Source: Turnera subulata (lineage: Eukaryota; Streptophyta; Magnoliopsida; Malpighiales; Passifloraceae). From it: a stretch of 64,000 nucleotides of DNA. Positions 49,573 through 64,000 of the stretch are shown here, in pieces. A model generated the notes under the pieces. The model made no database searches, was not told where the DNA came from, and saw only the letters and a list, made by a program, of their open reading frames with translations. The position numbers and the translations under genes were made by a program. The stretch's first letter is position 1, and every line of letters begins with the position of its first letter. Location: assembly GCA_028386065.3 (NCBI GenBank), contig JAKUCV010004712.1, positions 62,001 through 126,000 on the forward strand, given 5' to 3'.

Positions 49573-50484
49573 GAATGAGTTGTTTTGATTAATGAAAAGC
49601 CTAAACAATGGCAAATTGTGTGGACTAATTATTAATGCTGTGTTGAGCATGTGCTTTTGCTTTTCCTATGTATGTGCTTTTCAAAGCTGAGTCATTGCAT
49701 ATATGAATTCAGCTCAATGAAGTCAATGAAAAAAGTTGGTTTCTGGAGTTAAAAAAAACAACATCCATCTTCAGTTTTGGTGATCTGCATCATATTCGAT
49801 ACTGTAAAGTAAAAACAGAAAAAGAAAAAAAGGGTCATATATGCATACACAATATTGGACAACCAAAGGTATACTACTCTTTATAGCTCTCCTAGCTACA
49901 TCATCTAGTAAAACAAAAATTGTTTAAAAATTTATGCGTGTAAGCTGCAGAGTATGTATAGCTATAGCTCAACTCTGTCAGTTCTATACCGCTGAATATT
50001 ATATGTAATAAACACCACTAGCATAAATAGAACTACTGCCTTCTTTTTGTAATGAGTGGAGCAGTGGAGCAAATTAATACCAGCAGAGATTTTGTCTATA
50101 GACCTTTTATTTCCAGTTTTCATGTGGAAGGATGCATGCCTGCATGGAAACAAGAATATCTAAGGAGTCAGCATACTAATTATTTGTTGTTAATTATCCT
50201 TTTTTTATAATCGTTGTTATCCTTTTATTATAATCGTTGTTATCCTTTTATTAATGAGTATCCAAAGAAACAATATATATGCACGTCAGCGTGAAAAATA
50301 CTTGGCATATATAAGAAACTACTGATTTTGGGGGCAGATAATTAATACTTTGAATACTGTACTGTCAATTATAATCACGTATGTAGCATCAAATAGTATT
50401 ATTCTAAGTGATCCTGAAACTCAGATTTTAGTATTTTACGTGTCTAGTCCGAAAGTTTCCTATTACAATGAAGTAGCAATTAAT

Positions 50485-51985
50485 TTCAGGTGTGGTTAGA
50501 TTTTTTTCTCTTTGTAGTGATGCTTCTTTCTTGCTATATAGTATATAGGGTTTAAGTATTAGCATATCACACTCAAAGACATATTGGTTCTTAATTTCTT
50601 TCATCTGCTTTTTAATATCTCTATACCTTCCTCAAAGGTATTATAGCATCTGATTTTCTTTTATGATATAAATGAGCAAAATTAATTAGATTACTTCAGT
50701 AAAGGCTTTTTACAGCTTTTGACTTCTTGCGAGCTCATTTTCAAGCACAGAGAATTGACTTTTTGCAGCTTAGATTACTATGTTTCTGTTTTGCTTATTG
50801 CTTCTAATGCAGGTTGGTGTTAAGTTCCCACTTTGCTCTTTTTTCTTTTTTTTTTTTTAATGTTGTAGGTCTTACTATCAAAAAAAAAAAATGTTGACGT
50901 AGGTCAAGGAGCTTCAAAAGGCAATAAGAAAGCGAAGGTCAGTCTTGCATACAAATTACACCTATTTCTTTCTGAGACTTATTAATCCCAACAATCTAAA
51001 AAGTAACATGTACATGTATTTCATTTTTCTTCTTTGACTAAGGGCTTGAAACAAACGGCAATCACCAGCAAAAGAATTTGTCTCTAGTGTTAAAAATGAC
51101 TTCACACAAGCTAGTTGACCCAGATTTCTTTGGAATTCTGTGTTGAGGCCTTTTTGACATGTTGGTGGTAGATATGATGTATGTGCTTACTTTGCTTATT
51201 TCCTAGAATTTTGGGGACTAAAAATGATATACTAAAAAGTTTAGGGCTAAAACAGGATGCAGCTAAAGTAAGTTTTAGCATGTGGCTGGCTTATTTCCTT
51301 ATTTATTTACTTTTTACCATTTTCACCAAAGAGAGAGAGCTCTAGAGAGAAGAAAGTATATGTTTTACAACTCTTGATATAAAATCTGCAAAATTCTTAA
51401 ATTTGTTTTAGTTTCTGAGTTATTATATTTCATATCTTTTTTTTATAACCTTTTATTTATATAACTATATTCTGCCTTAACAGCTGGAACGCACGATAAG
51501 ATAATTGTGTTTCTCTAAGAGATACGACAGCGTTTCAGTCACCCCAACCGAACAGAACCCCCTTAAAAACCCTACAAGCGCCTTTCCCAACTTCCCTCGC
51601 CTACTTACTCATACTCGCCCAATTTGCAAATCACAACCAATATTGTGACTCATTCTTTCCAACTGAAGAGGAGGGCAGTTGAATTTGCAAATCACAACCA
51701 AATCACTCCTAAAAACACTACAAGCGCCTTTCCCAACTTCCCTCGCCTACTTACTCATACTCGCCCAATTTGCAAATCACAACCAATATTGTGACTCATT
51801 CTTTCCAACTGAAGAGGAGGGCAGAGATTATAGGTGTGGTTAGATTTTTTTACTTTTTAATGATGCTTCTTTCTTGCTATATAGTATACTTAGGGTTTGA
51901 GTATTAGGGTATCACACTCAAAGACATATTGGTTGTCATCATTCAATCTTAATTTCTTTCTGCTTTTCAATATCTCCATAGATAT
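50485..51985. repeat. Pair of ~130-150 bp direct repeats about 1.34 kb apart
   Basis: 50485-50630 and 51830-51985 share 'aggtgtggttagatttttt', 'gatgcttctttcttgctatatagtata' and 'tcacactcaaagacatattggtt'. The sequence between them contains no gene, so they may be relic terminal repeats or a duplication scar. Confidence 0.75.
51565..51824. repeat. Tandem duplication, 114-bp copies at a 146-bp period
   Basis: 51565-51678 and 51711-51824 are nearly identical; I see a single c/a difference near the start. The 32-bp spacer itself contains a partial third copy (tttgcaaatcacaacca). Confidence 0.92.
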
Positions 51986-54900
51986 GATTGCCTTGGATTT
52001 ATTCAAAGATCTCCCAAGCTAGTCTACCACTCGGAGAAATTCTTATTACCTGATCTAAACCTTCCTCTGGTGGATTTTGAATCTGCCTCTCCTCCTCCAT
52101 GAGGCTTGTTAATTAGAAGTTTAGTTTAGTTTCTCTAATTTTTATCAGTGTCTTGTCGTCAATGCTATTTAGAATTGAAATTGTGGCTAGTTTCTTCAAG
52201 CCAATGTTAAATTTTTTTTTTTTGTTGATAAAAGTTTAGGTTGAGGGAAGACTCCCCAAGTTCAGGGCCAGCGGAAACCACTTAAAGCCAACGTTAATTT
52301 TCATAGCTGCTCTTATTTTAATTTTGAGGTGCTAGTATTTGTATGCTTTTTTTTTTTCTTGGTCAGGTATTATTTATATGCTGATTTTACGTGATTGGGA
52401 TACAAATTAATGTCAACGTTTGTCTAAACTAATGCCCATTTTAAGACTGGCAGGCTTAGTACTGTAGCAATGGACCAGCTGGAGGGCCTAATTAATATAG
52501 AACTTATATTTTTCCCATATAGAATGGTTTGAGGCTGGCCCAATGGTGTTGTCCAGATTAGATGGACTAAAGCATCTTAATTAGTAATAGTACTTCTACA
52601 TTGGCTAGAATGGGTTTCTAAAAGCCCATAATAACGTTACCAAGTCCACTAGGTTAGGCTACGAGAAAAACACATTTCAATACATACTATGAGGATATGG
52701 ACTACAAAAAAAACACCAATCCAATTGTAAAGGCATCCTCAATTTTTCTCCTCATTAGAGTGTGGGAAACATAGTTATTAGTAAACTAATATAACGAAAC
52801 GATTAGATGATTAACATATTGCTGCACATGCCCCACTACTTTTACTAGATTTCAAAATCACATGGAGCAAGCTAACATTTGCAGAACCACCTAGCTTGCT
52901 GCTCATTAACCATAAATAGGTACAGAATATTTACCTGATTCTAGGAATATCAGCAATTGCAAGTTCTTCTTTTTGTTTTGAGTTCGAGCACAACCTGACA
53001 TGATTCCTGGTAAGTACAGGTTAAAGTGGTTCATAAATTGCTCTCTCACTAATTAGCAAGTACTACTAGCATAATATAAGGAAAAACAACTCAAAGTAGA
53101 GCAATGTTTGAGATTTTGGTGAAGAGGACGAGAAGGGATATGGAGTGTATTAATTTATTCGTGACCATCAATTAGCATTAATCATACACCTCTCTAAAGT
53201 ATATGAATGTCAAAGCTATGATGGAAAGCGAGAAAATAACACTGACAAGGAATGAATTTTTTTTTTTATTATTTTTCTTCTTCAAAACATTGGGTTTGGA
53301 GAAATGTTCTTGTCAAGAGTTTGTTGAAATGTGCAATAAGGGCCTAGAGAAGATTCGTATTTGCGCTGAAAGACAACATGAATTCGTTTTAAGGTATTTA
53401 AATGGGACAAGAAATCAATTAATGTACTAAGGGAATGGTTGTTTCTTTTGTCCATGGCCTTGTATTTTCTCCATTTCAATTTTTAAATACTCCTATCTAC
53501 ATCCCTGGTTGTATTGGAAGGAATAATTTTGAACAGATATGGTCTCTGATTTTAAGAATTTAATACAAAGTTCATTACTTCTTTAGCCTTATCTTTCCTG
53601 CTTTTGGTTGTCCTGTGTGCATCAAACCTTGAACTAGCTAGCTAATATTCTATTTCAAATAGAATTTGAAAATGTTAAACAAAAAATGAGAATTCGATTT
53701 GGAATTCTTTTTTGTTATAGAGAATCGAGAGTGAGGTAAAAGGGCAAAAAGAGAGTCTTACTTGTATAAGGTATAAGAACAATAGCAATATCCATTTCCT
53801 TACACTATATTGATATTCGATTGATATTCACAGAAAATCAAAGTCAAAAACAAAGAAAGAAAACTAAGCAAGAATTGAATACAAAATTGGTATTTTTACT
53901 AAATAGTTGCAAGTAACTCTAAATATTCAAATATTAACTTGTTGTTTGTTTATAGTTGCTTCTATATAGATAGAATATGCCACTTCTACAACGAGTCAAA
54001 GAAGAGAATTAACATACATAACTACTGCCTTTCTTAGTCTGAAAATAGAAGATAATCAGTACCTTCTTTCTTCAATTCTCCAAAACTGTTAACATTTGGC
54101 TATATTGTAGTATATTCTAATTTTAGTACTCATACCTTTTCCTTGGCATATTTGCTTTTCACTTTTTCTTTTTCTTTTTCTTTTTCTTTATATATAGCCT
54201 TCACTAATGCATGCATCACTAAATCTTTCATCAATTTTGGTATCTTTAAATTTCCCACAGATTTAGTAATTTTATAGGAGACTGACAGCCATGTGATGAT
54301 TTATCATTCTGTAAACATTTTTAAGGTGGATATGATATATATGTGCGCTGGTTTTGCAAAACAATTCCCACAGTACAATGATGAAGTTTTTTGGATGAGA
54401 GTTGAGACATCATAATTGAGGGTTGGAAGCTCCCAATCTTTGAATTTATTTGGTTAAAAAGTTTGAGTGTTAGGTTCACCCTGCAGGTACTACCCTTAAT
54501 TTGACTCACTAGTAGCCAGCTGGATATACATTTTGAGGTGGAAGAATATGATCCATTGCTTTATTTTGTGCATGATATCATTCTATATTTCCTTATTTAA
54601 AAGTTCTTTTTAAAAGTAGAATTGAAGAAGAAGAAGAAGAGCAGAGATTTCTCTTTTTGTTCTTGTTATTTCTTCAACCTTTATACTAACATTAGAACTT
54701 CCCCAAACTATTTTTTTTCAGATTCTAATCCGTGTGTGTGTTTAACCAAGTGCTACTGACTATATATTTAGCCAATGCACCACACACAGCAAAGTTGGGG
54801 AAGAAGCTTGATTTAATTTCTGTTCTGTATCTCATTGACCAATTAATGACTAGATTCTATTAAAAGGCACAACAATTTGTGGGTCTAGTCCCTGCAAAGG

Positions 54901-56698
54901 ATTGTGATGTGCATTAAAATTGATTCGGTGAGGTAGTTGGCTATATTTATACAAAAAGGGTACTGAGAGTGGTTGGATCATGATTAATATTATACTAGTA
55001 TTAAGTATTTTAGATCCTTCCAAGTTCCAAAATTTGTCCTCATTTTTTGAAGAATCTCAAACAGCCGTGTGTTACAACAGCTCCAAGTCAAAATTGATTA
55101 AATTCTTAACTAATAGCAGTACACTAATTCTACCAAAGGATATCAAATTTCTCAACCGTCATAGGCAAATTCCCATCCTTCAAAGAGAAAGTACACCAAA
55201 TGTATTAATCTGAATGCTCCTTGTTCTAGTCTCCCCATAGGACTGCTCTCCAATAGAACCTGAGTCCTCCAATAAGGGAGAAAGAATAATGTGAACCTTC
55301 TTAAATTGCTTGCATGATTTTGTGTTGTTGCTTTCTGCCAATAAATTTGTGATGGTGCTGTGTACATACATTAATAGTCCTATATACATGTAAATTTCAT
55401 AAGATTACTAGTTTATATAGTACTGGTTGTAGATTCCTACCTATTGGCAACTCACAAAGAAAATTACTGGCCAACAACTTTCTTCCACTGCATTCAATAG
55501 AGCAATTTAGTGACGCCAAAATAGATAAGTATAGCCTGAAGCTAAGCCAACGGCACCAAACCACGACCATTTTTTTGGCTGCAAACTGTCTGTATTCATG
55601 TCTTATATGCATGGCCTGTTTTATACTCTTCTTTCTCTACGGTAGAGTGATAATATAGAGGAGCAATTATTGTTTTTTTTTTAATTATTGAGAAGGAAAA
55701 GGACGCAGGAAAATGGTGACATTGTCGTGAGGTCAAAGTCTTATGGAAAGACCAGATGTCTTTGTTACCATTCTTTCTTTTTGATCTGCACTTTGAATTC
55801 CAAGATGTGACATTGATTTAAGACCCAAAACTATACTCAGGCAAACATTTTATGATCTAATTGCTTGTCCCTTGGAAATGAAAAATGAAAGAAGTAAACT
55901 ATGCATATTGAGAATACATTGGACAAAAGAAGCATATACCCACCAGAAGACAAAGAATTTCTTTGACATCTCTTGATCCTTCCTATAGGTAGGAATAAAT
56001 AACAATGTTAAAAAAAGTGGTGACACCAAAACAAAGAAACCCAAATCCAAATCAATAATAACAAACAAGAATCCAAGACTTACCTACAAGGAATGTCAAA
56101 ACCTTTTTTCTTCTTTTTGGGTTGGAAAAAGAATGTTGAAATATTAAAAACAGGCAAAGCAAGTCCCCACCAGTCATTTTTTTAAAGTCAAAAGAGAAAT
56201 TATCAGCAGAGGAATTATTAATTTAGGAAAGGGGCAGTCCTCCAGGCCTCCAGCCAGGAATGCCAGTATTCCCCCATGTGGCCTTCCCATCAAGAAGCCT
56301 GCAAATCTATACCAGAGACTACAGTGGCAGAGACTGTAATTACAAGCAAGTATAGCAGATACCCCCCATTTGCTTATGCTCTTATACTGTAAAGTTGCTT
56401 AATATACACAGAGACACATACACAGAGACACACACTTCCTCCACTCTCTCACTCCACAGTCTCTCTTTCTTCTGTTAATGTTTTATTAATTATTAGACCA
56501 TAAAGTTCGCTTCTTTTTCTCTCTTTTGCTTGCTCCTCCTCCTTTCTCCCTAATTCCCATTATTCAAAATTTAAAACAAAAAAAAACTGACTTCTCTTAC
56601 TTTTTGGTTAAGACAGTGCCTTAGTTGTACTACTACTCTCTTTATATCTTGTTCTTACAACAAAAAAAAACTCCAGTTAAAGCTGTCACTTGTTATTC

Positions 56699-56755
56699 AT
56701 GTTTGAGCTGAAAATGCTCAAGTACAAGGAGGAGAAGAATCCTCAAACTTCGTGA
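56699..56755 (+). CDS. uORF1 in the leader of the class-III LRR receptor kinase (18 aa)
   Basis: ATG at 56699, stop at 56755; peptide MFELKMLKYKEEKNPQTS. It lies in the inferred first (non-coding) exon. Confidence 0.4.
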   Translation: MFELKMLKYKEEKNPQTS

Positions 56756-56817
56756 ATTCCTATATTGTTGTCGGCCCATTCTCCAAAGAATTCCCATTTC
56801 GGCTTTGTCGCAGCTTC

Positions 56818-56963
56818 ATGCCGGATCTAAAGCTCTGTTCTTTTCCCAGATTCTTACCGGAATGAACATGGGTTTTCAAGGTTTGTTGGGTTTTAGCGTC
56901 TCGCGCGGAGCTTTGATGGGTGGCGCTATTGGTTTCAATTTGCTGCAGGGCATTGTTGGATGA
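56818..56963 (+). CDS. uORF2 and uORF3, overlapping by ATGA
   Basis: uORF2 (56818-56865, 15 aa, MPDLKLCSFPRFLPE) ends in TGA that overlaps the ATG of uORF3 (56862-56963, 33 aa). uORF3 is hydrophobic and Gly-rich (MNMGFQGLLGFSVSRGALMG...). Both lie in the inferred leader exon, which ends CAG|GTTACT at 56987; the matching acceptor is at 58467, leaving a 1,480-base 5'-UTR intron. Confidence 0.4.
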
Positions 56964-58520
56964 GAGAAGAGCCTCCTCTGCCTCCAGGTTACTTTTCTAC
57001 TTCACATTCAATTTAACCCAATTTTAAATCTTCAAGCTTTATGGCGTAGAATTGGTGTTCTCATGGTTGGGCATGCAAATTGAGCAGTTTCTAGACTTCT
57101 AGATCTGTCACATTTTCTTTTTTTTTTTTTAAAAAAAGGGTGAATGGTGGTTCTGAATTCTAAAGTGGAAAGTTCAATTTCCTAACTACTCTGAGGATTT
57201 GGAAATGTGTGTTTCTTCTAGTGTTTGTTGTGCTTACATTGGGTTTAGATCTCAGCTGGATGCTCTCCGGACTTGGAAAGAAATTGACTTCCTTTTTTTT
57301 TTGCTTCTTTTCTTGCAAAAAATTTGCACCTAGAGTGGTTGAACAACTCCAGCTGCTTTAAGGTTACTTTTTAAGTTTCCTTTTTCTTCTAGCTGAGATC
57401 AACACATTTTTTGGTTGAACCTTGCCAGTCCAGTAATCCATGCCCTTCTATCATCTTGTTTAAACAAAACCTTTATGTGGGTTCGCCAGTCTTGTGGGTA
57501 CCCCCTTCCACTACCTTCAATGTCGCATTTATGCTATGCACTAAAATATCTTTCATTACAAAGCCTGGGTTTAATTCAATTAACTAATTATCATGTAATG
57601 CAAATTGTATTTTCGCTCTATTAATGCTCTTTGATGAGCAAAGGCGTAAGGTGATTCCTTATTTCTTTTCTTTCTTGTTTATTAAAAAGCCTTTAGCTTT
57701 ATGTTCCACTTTTGCTTTGCCCTTTGGCTCTCACAATAGAAAATAAGCATTTCATTTTGGTAGCTAGAATGTGGTAGAGAAAGAATTGTTATTTTTCTTG
57801 CTTTGTGCTTTCTGTGATGCCTTTTGCTTCTTGCCTTTGGATAACGATTACCTTTCTTTGTTGTGGCTTTGAACATTCTTTTCATATTGGTAAGAATGAG
57901 AGGAACAACATCTAATTATACAGATGTTAGCTTTTCCGGTAAGAAAGCTTAAGAGAATGGTCAATGGAAAAATTTTTAGTTGTATATTGGTTGGAGAATT
58001 GAACTATTCCGTTTCCTTACCCCTACTCTGGTGTTTTATAGACCTGAATTCAGGAATACTTTTGTTATTTCTGTACTGATAAAACATGAGTCGTTGTCGT
58101 TGCAAAAATCTGCTCAAGTACTGTTCAACTACTTTACTTCCGTGTTTTTGAACTCACAAATAATCCTATCACCCAATTCTAGCAGCCAACCTTAGCGTCC
58201 ATAAATACAAAATGTTTTTAGCTTCATGCAATATACTGTCTTTCTGTGCTCGTCTGCAGTGGAGCCACTGCATTGAGAGTTCCAGTTCGTGACTGGAACT
58301 TTTCAGGCATTTCAATCTTAAACTTATCTGCTACTTGTGTAGTTTATCAAAATGTCTGACGTGGTACCTTATTAATATCTTTTAAACAAATGAATGTTGA
58401 GAAATTTGTGCGTATTGCCTTGTTTGCTAAGAGCCTGACTCTGTTTTGCTATATTACTGTGAAGCAGGAAGCCATCAAGGCCTAGTGGAATTGCGTTGTC
58501 AGATATCAGGCTCAAATATA

Positions 58521-60715
58521 ATGCCCATGAAGTACTATATACCTTCAGCTTTTCACTCCTTCATTTTGGTCGCTCTTCTTTCATTAGCTGCTGCCGACCT
58601 GGCATCAGATAAGCAAGCCCTTCTTGACTTTGCTGCTTCTGTACCACATTTACGAAAGCTTAACTGGAATAATTCTTCATCAGTCTGCCATTCTTGGGTG
58701 GGTGTCACTTGCAATTCAAATGGCACTCGTGTGGTTGAACTCCGACTCCCTGGAGTAGGACTTGTAGGTCCTATTTCAGCCAACACAATTGGCAAACTTG
58801 ATGCCCTTATGGTTCTTAGCCTTAGATCAAATCTCCTCAGTGGAGATCTTCCTTCTGATATTACCTCTCTTCCGTCACTCCGCAATCTATATCTCCAGCA
58901 TAATAATTTTTCTGGTGAAATTCCTTCCTCCTTTTCTTCACAACTAAATGTACTGGATCTTTCGTTCAATTCTTTCAAGGGAAACATTCCTCAAACATTT
59001 GCAAATTTGACACAACTTACTTCATTGTACCTTCAAAACAACACACTTGCTGGAGTCATTCCTGACCTCAACCGCACCAGACTCAAGCATTTAAATTTAA
59101 GCTATAACAGTCTTAATGGCTCAATTCCATTATCTCTTCAAAAGTTCCCTAATTCATCCTTCGCTGGAAACTCCCTCTTATGTGGGCCACCACTGAGTCC
59201 TTGCTCTCAAATCCCTCCTCCACCTTCTCCATCTCCTGCCTCCTTACCGCCACCGGCTATTCCCCACAAGAAAAGCTCAAAACTGAAGCTGTCCATGGGT
59301 GCTATCATTGCCATTGCAGTGGGAGGTGCTGCAGTGCTGTTTCTAGTTGCTTTAGTTGTCTTGTGCTGCTGTTTGAAGAAAAAAGATAATGGAGGTGGCA
59401 GTGTATTGAAGGGGAAAGCAGTTAGTGGTGGGAGGAGTGAGAAGCCAAAGGAGGATTTTGGGAGCGGTGTGCAAGAACCTGAGAAAAACAAGCTGGTATT
59501 CTTTGAAGGATGCTCTTATAATTTTGATCTGGAAGATTTGTTAAGGGCCTCGGCTGAAGTTCTTGGAAAAGGTAGTTATGGGACTGCATATAAGGCTGTC
59601 TTAGAGGAATCAACAACTGTAGTGGTGAAAAGATTAAAAGAGGTGGTTGTAGGAAAGAGGGACTTTGAGCAACAGATGGAGACTGTGGGTAGGGTTGGCC
59701 AGCACCCAAATGTCATTCCACTTCGTGCTTATTACTACTCAAAGGATGAGAAACTTCTAGTATATGACTACATCCAGGGTGGCAGCTTATCCACGCTTTT
59801 GCATGGTACGTTTTTACTGTAATATTGTCTTAGAAAAGTAGTCTTACTTCCCAATTCAAGGGTCAATGCTATTACTCGTATTCACAGCTTGGGTAGATCT
59901 GTATAGCCAGAAAATGTTTTGACATTATCAGTTTTACTTGATGCCATTTCTGTTCGGGACAGACGAAAATCACACCATGGAAGTGATTGCTGTTGCCTGC
60001 ATTACTTATACAATATGTTTGAAATGCCATTTTCTCTTTATAGTTACATTACAGAGATTGATCACAGTTTGGATTTGTGAAAACAGGAAACAGGGGAGCT
60101 GGCAGAACTCCTCTAGATTGGGATGCCAGAGTGAAGATTGTGCTTGGAACTGCACGTGGAATTGCCCACCTCCATTCAGTTGGTGGTCCAAAGTTTACTC
60201 ATGGAAATATCAAGTCCTCGAACGTCCTCCTCAACCAAGATCAAGATGGATGCATCTCTGATTTTGGCCTGACCCCGCTTATGAATATCCCAGCTACTTC
60301 ATCACGGAGTGCAGGCTATCGCGCTCCAGAGGTGATTGAAACTCGCAAGCACAGTCATAAATCAGACGTATACAGCTTTGGCGTTCTCCTTCTCGAGATG
60401 CTGACAGGGAAAGCTCCAATGCAATCTCCAGGGCGGGATGACATGGTAGACCTTCCTAGATGGGTCCAGTCAGTTGTAAGGGAAGAATGGACAGCTGAGG
60501 TATTTGATGTTGAGCTGATGAGGTACCAAAACATTGAAGAAGAAATGGTCCAAATGTTACAAATAGGGATGGCATGTGTGGCAAAGGTGCCAGACATGCG
60601 GCCCAGCATGGAAGAAGTTGTGAGGATGATAGAAGAAATCCGGCAATCTGACTCAGAGAACCGGCCATCTTCTGAAGAGAATAAATCCAAGGATTCAAAT
60701 GTGCAGACCCCATGA
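58521..60715 (+). CDS. LRR receptor-like kinase, class III (At5g58300-like), probably inactive kinase
   Basis: Two coding exons (58521-59805 and 60087-60715) encode 637 residues, the normal size. The ATG at 58521 starts a signal peptide ([18 protein letters not shown]). The frame is open upstream to 58446, but that part lies across the acceptor at 58467. An LRRNT ([12 protein letters not shown]), about five LRRs and a Pro-rich stretch precede a transmembrane helix ([20 protein letters not shown]). The kinase has a glycine loop [15 protein letters not shown] and the VVVKRLK lysine, but the catalytic loop reads THGNIKSSN (HGN in place of HRD), while DFG is present (ISDFGLTPL). Like its Arabidopsis homologue it is therefore a presumed pseudokinase scaffold at the plasma membrane. 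The tail has [36 protein letters not shown], diagnostic of the class. Confidence 0.95.
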
Positions 60716-62219
60716 GCATTTCAAAGTTGTTTTCTTTTGCTTTGTGTAGAACATAAATCGACCTCTTTGTCTGAGCGCATATACCTGGTGAGGTTTTCTC
60801 AAAATATTAGTGAAAACCTTACATGTGTATGTGGCTTCATAGAGTGTGCATGTGTCCCAATTCTTATTGCTTTGTGCAATCTTCCTCAATGTGTAGTGGT
60901 TTTTGTTTTTGTTTAATTTTTTTAGCTTTGATTAGAGGGGTCCCATTGATTTGTTGTAATATCTAATTGAACATTGTGAATGAATTTATGACCTTGGATT
61001 AACAGCTTTCTAGATACTCCTTATTTTGCTTGTTGATGGGTTTGTTTGCTTGTGGCTCCAAATATTTGTTGGAAACAAATTGATTAAGAGCATAAGCTTC
61101 AATAGATCAGTATAAAGTGTGAACCATTTGTAACAGTGCAGGTTCATAAAAGGAAGTAACTAGCTTTTTTTTGGTTTCCATCCGGTATCGGGAATTTTAT
61201 CCCGACTATTCCATCCGGATTTTCCATCCAGTATCCAGAGCTTTGTCCGGACTACTTCACCGGACCAATTAGTTTAATAACATCCTCCTCACCTTTACCT
61301 TCCATGAAATACTATGCAATTAACAGCTGTATCGTATCGTTTGCATTTGATTAACGAATAATGACATCCCCACTACAAACATTAATGACTTTTATGGGTA
61401 ATTGTCACATTCTAATTAGCAAGACTAAGAATGGAATGCACATAACAAGGTAAGAATGTCAACATTTAATGACACAATGGCGGAAAGTTAAAACCGATGT
61501 CTCATTTTTTTTTAAAAAAAAATTATTGCCATTAATATGGGATTTCAAAGTTTTTTTTTTTCCCCTCTCCCCACGTGACCAATCATCCTAGACCAGAAAT
61601 ATATATAAAAAAAATAGTATGAAAATTCTGAAATTTAATTTTGCAATTAGCAAATTGATGTAAACAGTGTGAAGGAGAGAAAAAAATAAAAAATTGGAAA
61701 GAGCAGAAAACGAATAAAATATATAATTATATACCACCACCAAGTAAGTAACCAATAAAAAGAATTATAAAAATAAGGAATTTATGTCAATAAAGATAAA
61801 AAGAAAGGCAAAGCAGGACGTTGATCTTACGCCAATTTGGAAAGGAGAGGACAGAAAATTCTAGAAGCCGAAGCTCTCTCTCTCTCTCTCTCTCTCTCTG
61901 TGTCTCTCTGTCCCTATTATAAGTCTTCTCCATCGCTTCCCTTTTCCCCAAAAACCCTTTTCTCCCCATAGATAGATTATCTCCTCCCCTTCGGTTAGTC
62001 TCTTCTTCCCCAACGCCCCCCCGCCTCTTTCTATTTCTCTCTTGTCGTTTCTCCTGTCAGAGCAAAGCCCATGTCTTATTAGTCGATTTGCTAAAATCTG
62101 GTATTCTGGGTCGGGTCTGTTAACATCGATCTGTAGTAGCTGATCTGTGGCTGTGTTATTTTGTTTTGTGTTGCAGCGCTCGAGTTGTGAGAGATTTGGT
62201 GATTTGCTGTTGGGAAACG
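60716..62219. other. Intergenic; 3' flank of the receptor kinase and promoter/leader of the E2 gene
   Basis: No gene. A GC-richer patch at 61180-61265 repeats 'ccatccgg'/'tccggac'. A (CT)n tract and a TCTC-rich leader precede the E2 start; 'ttttgtgttgcag' at about 62162-62176 could be the acceptor of a 5'-UTR intron. Confidence 0.5.
61874..61899. repeat. (CT)n microsatellite in the E2 leader
   Basis: An uninterrupted CT run. Such pyrimidine tracts are common around plant core promoters and 5'-UTRs. Confidence 0.9.

Positions 62220-64000
<1,781 letters not shown>

Larger units (their letters stand above)
49573..56698. other. Gene-poor intergenic region
   Basis: I find no gene here. Repeats are listed separately. 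Short ORFs such as the one at 53203-53430 are driven by poly(T) (FFFLLFFFF). The last ~300 bases (56400-56698) are CT-rich and look like promoter/5'-UTR of the downstream receptor kinase. Confidence 0.55.

Noticed and set aside
51985..52102. Plus-strand frame ending with DLNLPLVDFESASPPP (EAR-like DLNLP)
   Set aside because: Only about 40 codons, no upstream exon or DNA-binding domain; a chance match to a five-residue motif is likely.
53203..53430. ORF with an EKCSCQEFVEMCNKG-like stretch
   Set aside because: The N-terminal half is poly(T)-derived (FFFLLFFFF), and no homologue or neighbouring exon is recognisable.

Overview
The window is plant nuclear DNA, most likely from a eudicot (probably a rosid). 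The protein-coding genes have many GT..AG introns, intergenic DNA is AT-rich and full of microsatellites, and the proteins are plant-specific families: LRR receptor kinases, RPT2/NPH3, F-box/DUF295, F-box/FBD, a BED-type NLR and basic-7S-globulin-like proteins. The species cannot be named from the sequence alone.

Layout. 1-5552 (-): most of a 20-exon LRR-VIII-1 receptor kinase, cut by the left edge. 5.6-11.5 kb: intergenic, with one inverted-repeat element. 11550-13787 (+): a complete RPT2 (phototropin signalling BTB-NPH3) gene. 15457-16680 (-): an intronless F-box/DUF295 gene. 17.1-27.0 kb: a nested accessory block. It holds a deleted copy of the last RPT2 exon plus 3' flank, a decayed LINE ORF1 remnant, and a gene for a pseudokinase fused to an IRE1/RNase-L-type KEN ribonuclease domain. 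That gene is split by a LINE flanked by a perfect 19-bp target-site duplication. 27.5-29.2 kb: a Copia gag remnant inside direct repeats, then GGACGT-rich inverted repeats. 29432-31132 (+): a kelch-like gene whose last exon recurs, decayed or rearranged, at three other places. 33326-36556 (-): a single-exon zf-BED NB-ARC LRR resistance-type gene. 38055-39739 (-): an F-box/LRR/FBD gene. 41285-42679 and 48208-49572 (+): a tandem pair of secreted aspartic-protease-like (EDGP/basic 7S globulin type) proteins with an LTR-like remnant between them. 49.6-56.7 kb: gene-poor DNA with local duplications. 56.7-60715 (+): a class-III LRR receptor-like kinase (At5g58300 type, probably catalytically inactive) with three short uORFs and an inferred 1.5-kb 5'-UTR intron. 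62220-end (+): the first three coding exons of a UBC8/9/10-type ubiquitin-conjugating enzyme.

The genes do not form one pathway; this is an ordinary mosaic of plant single genes. Two receptor kinases and RPT2 belong to signalling, two F-box proteins and an E2 to ubiquitination, and the NLR and the protease-like pair probably to defence. The most unusual item is the KEN-domain gene. Its kinase motifs are degenerate but the RNase residues look retained, and both halves are still open although a LINE (itself lacking most of its endonuclease domain) has severed them.
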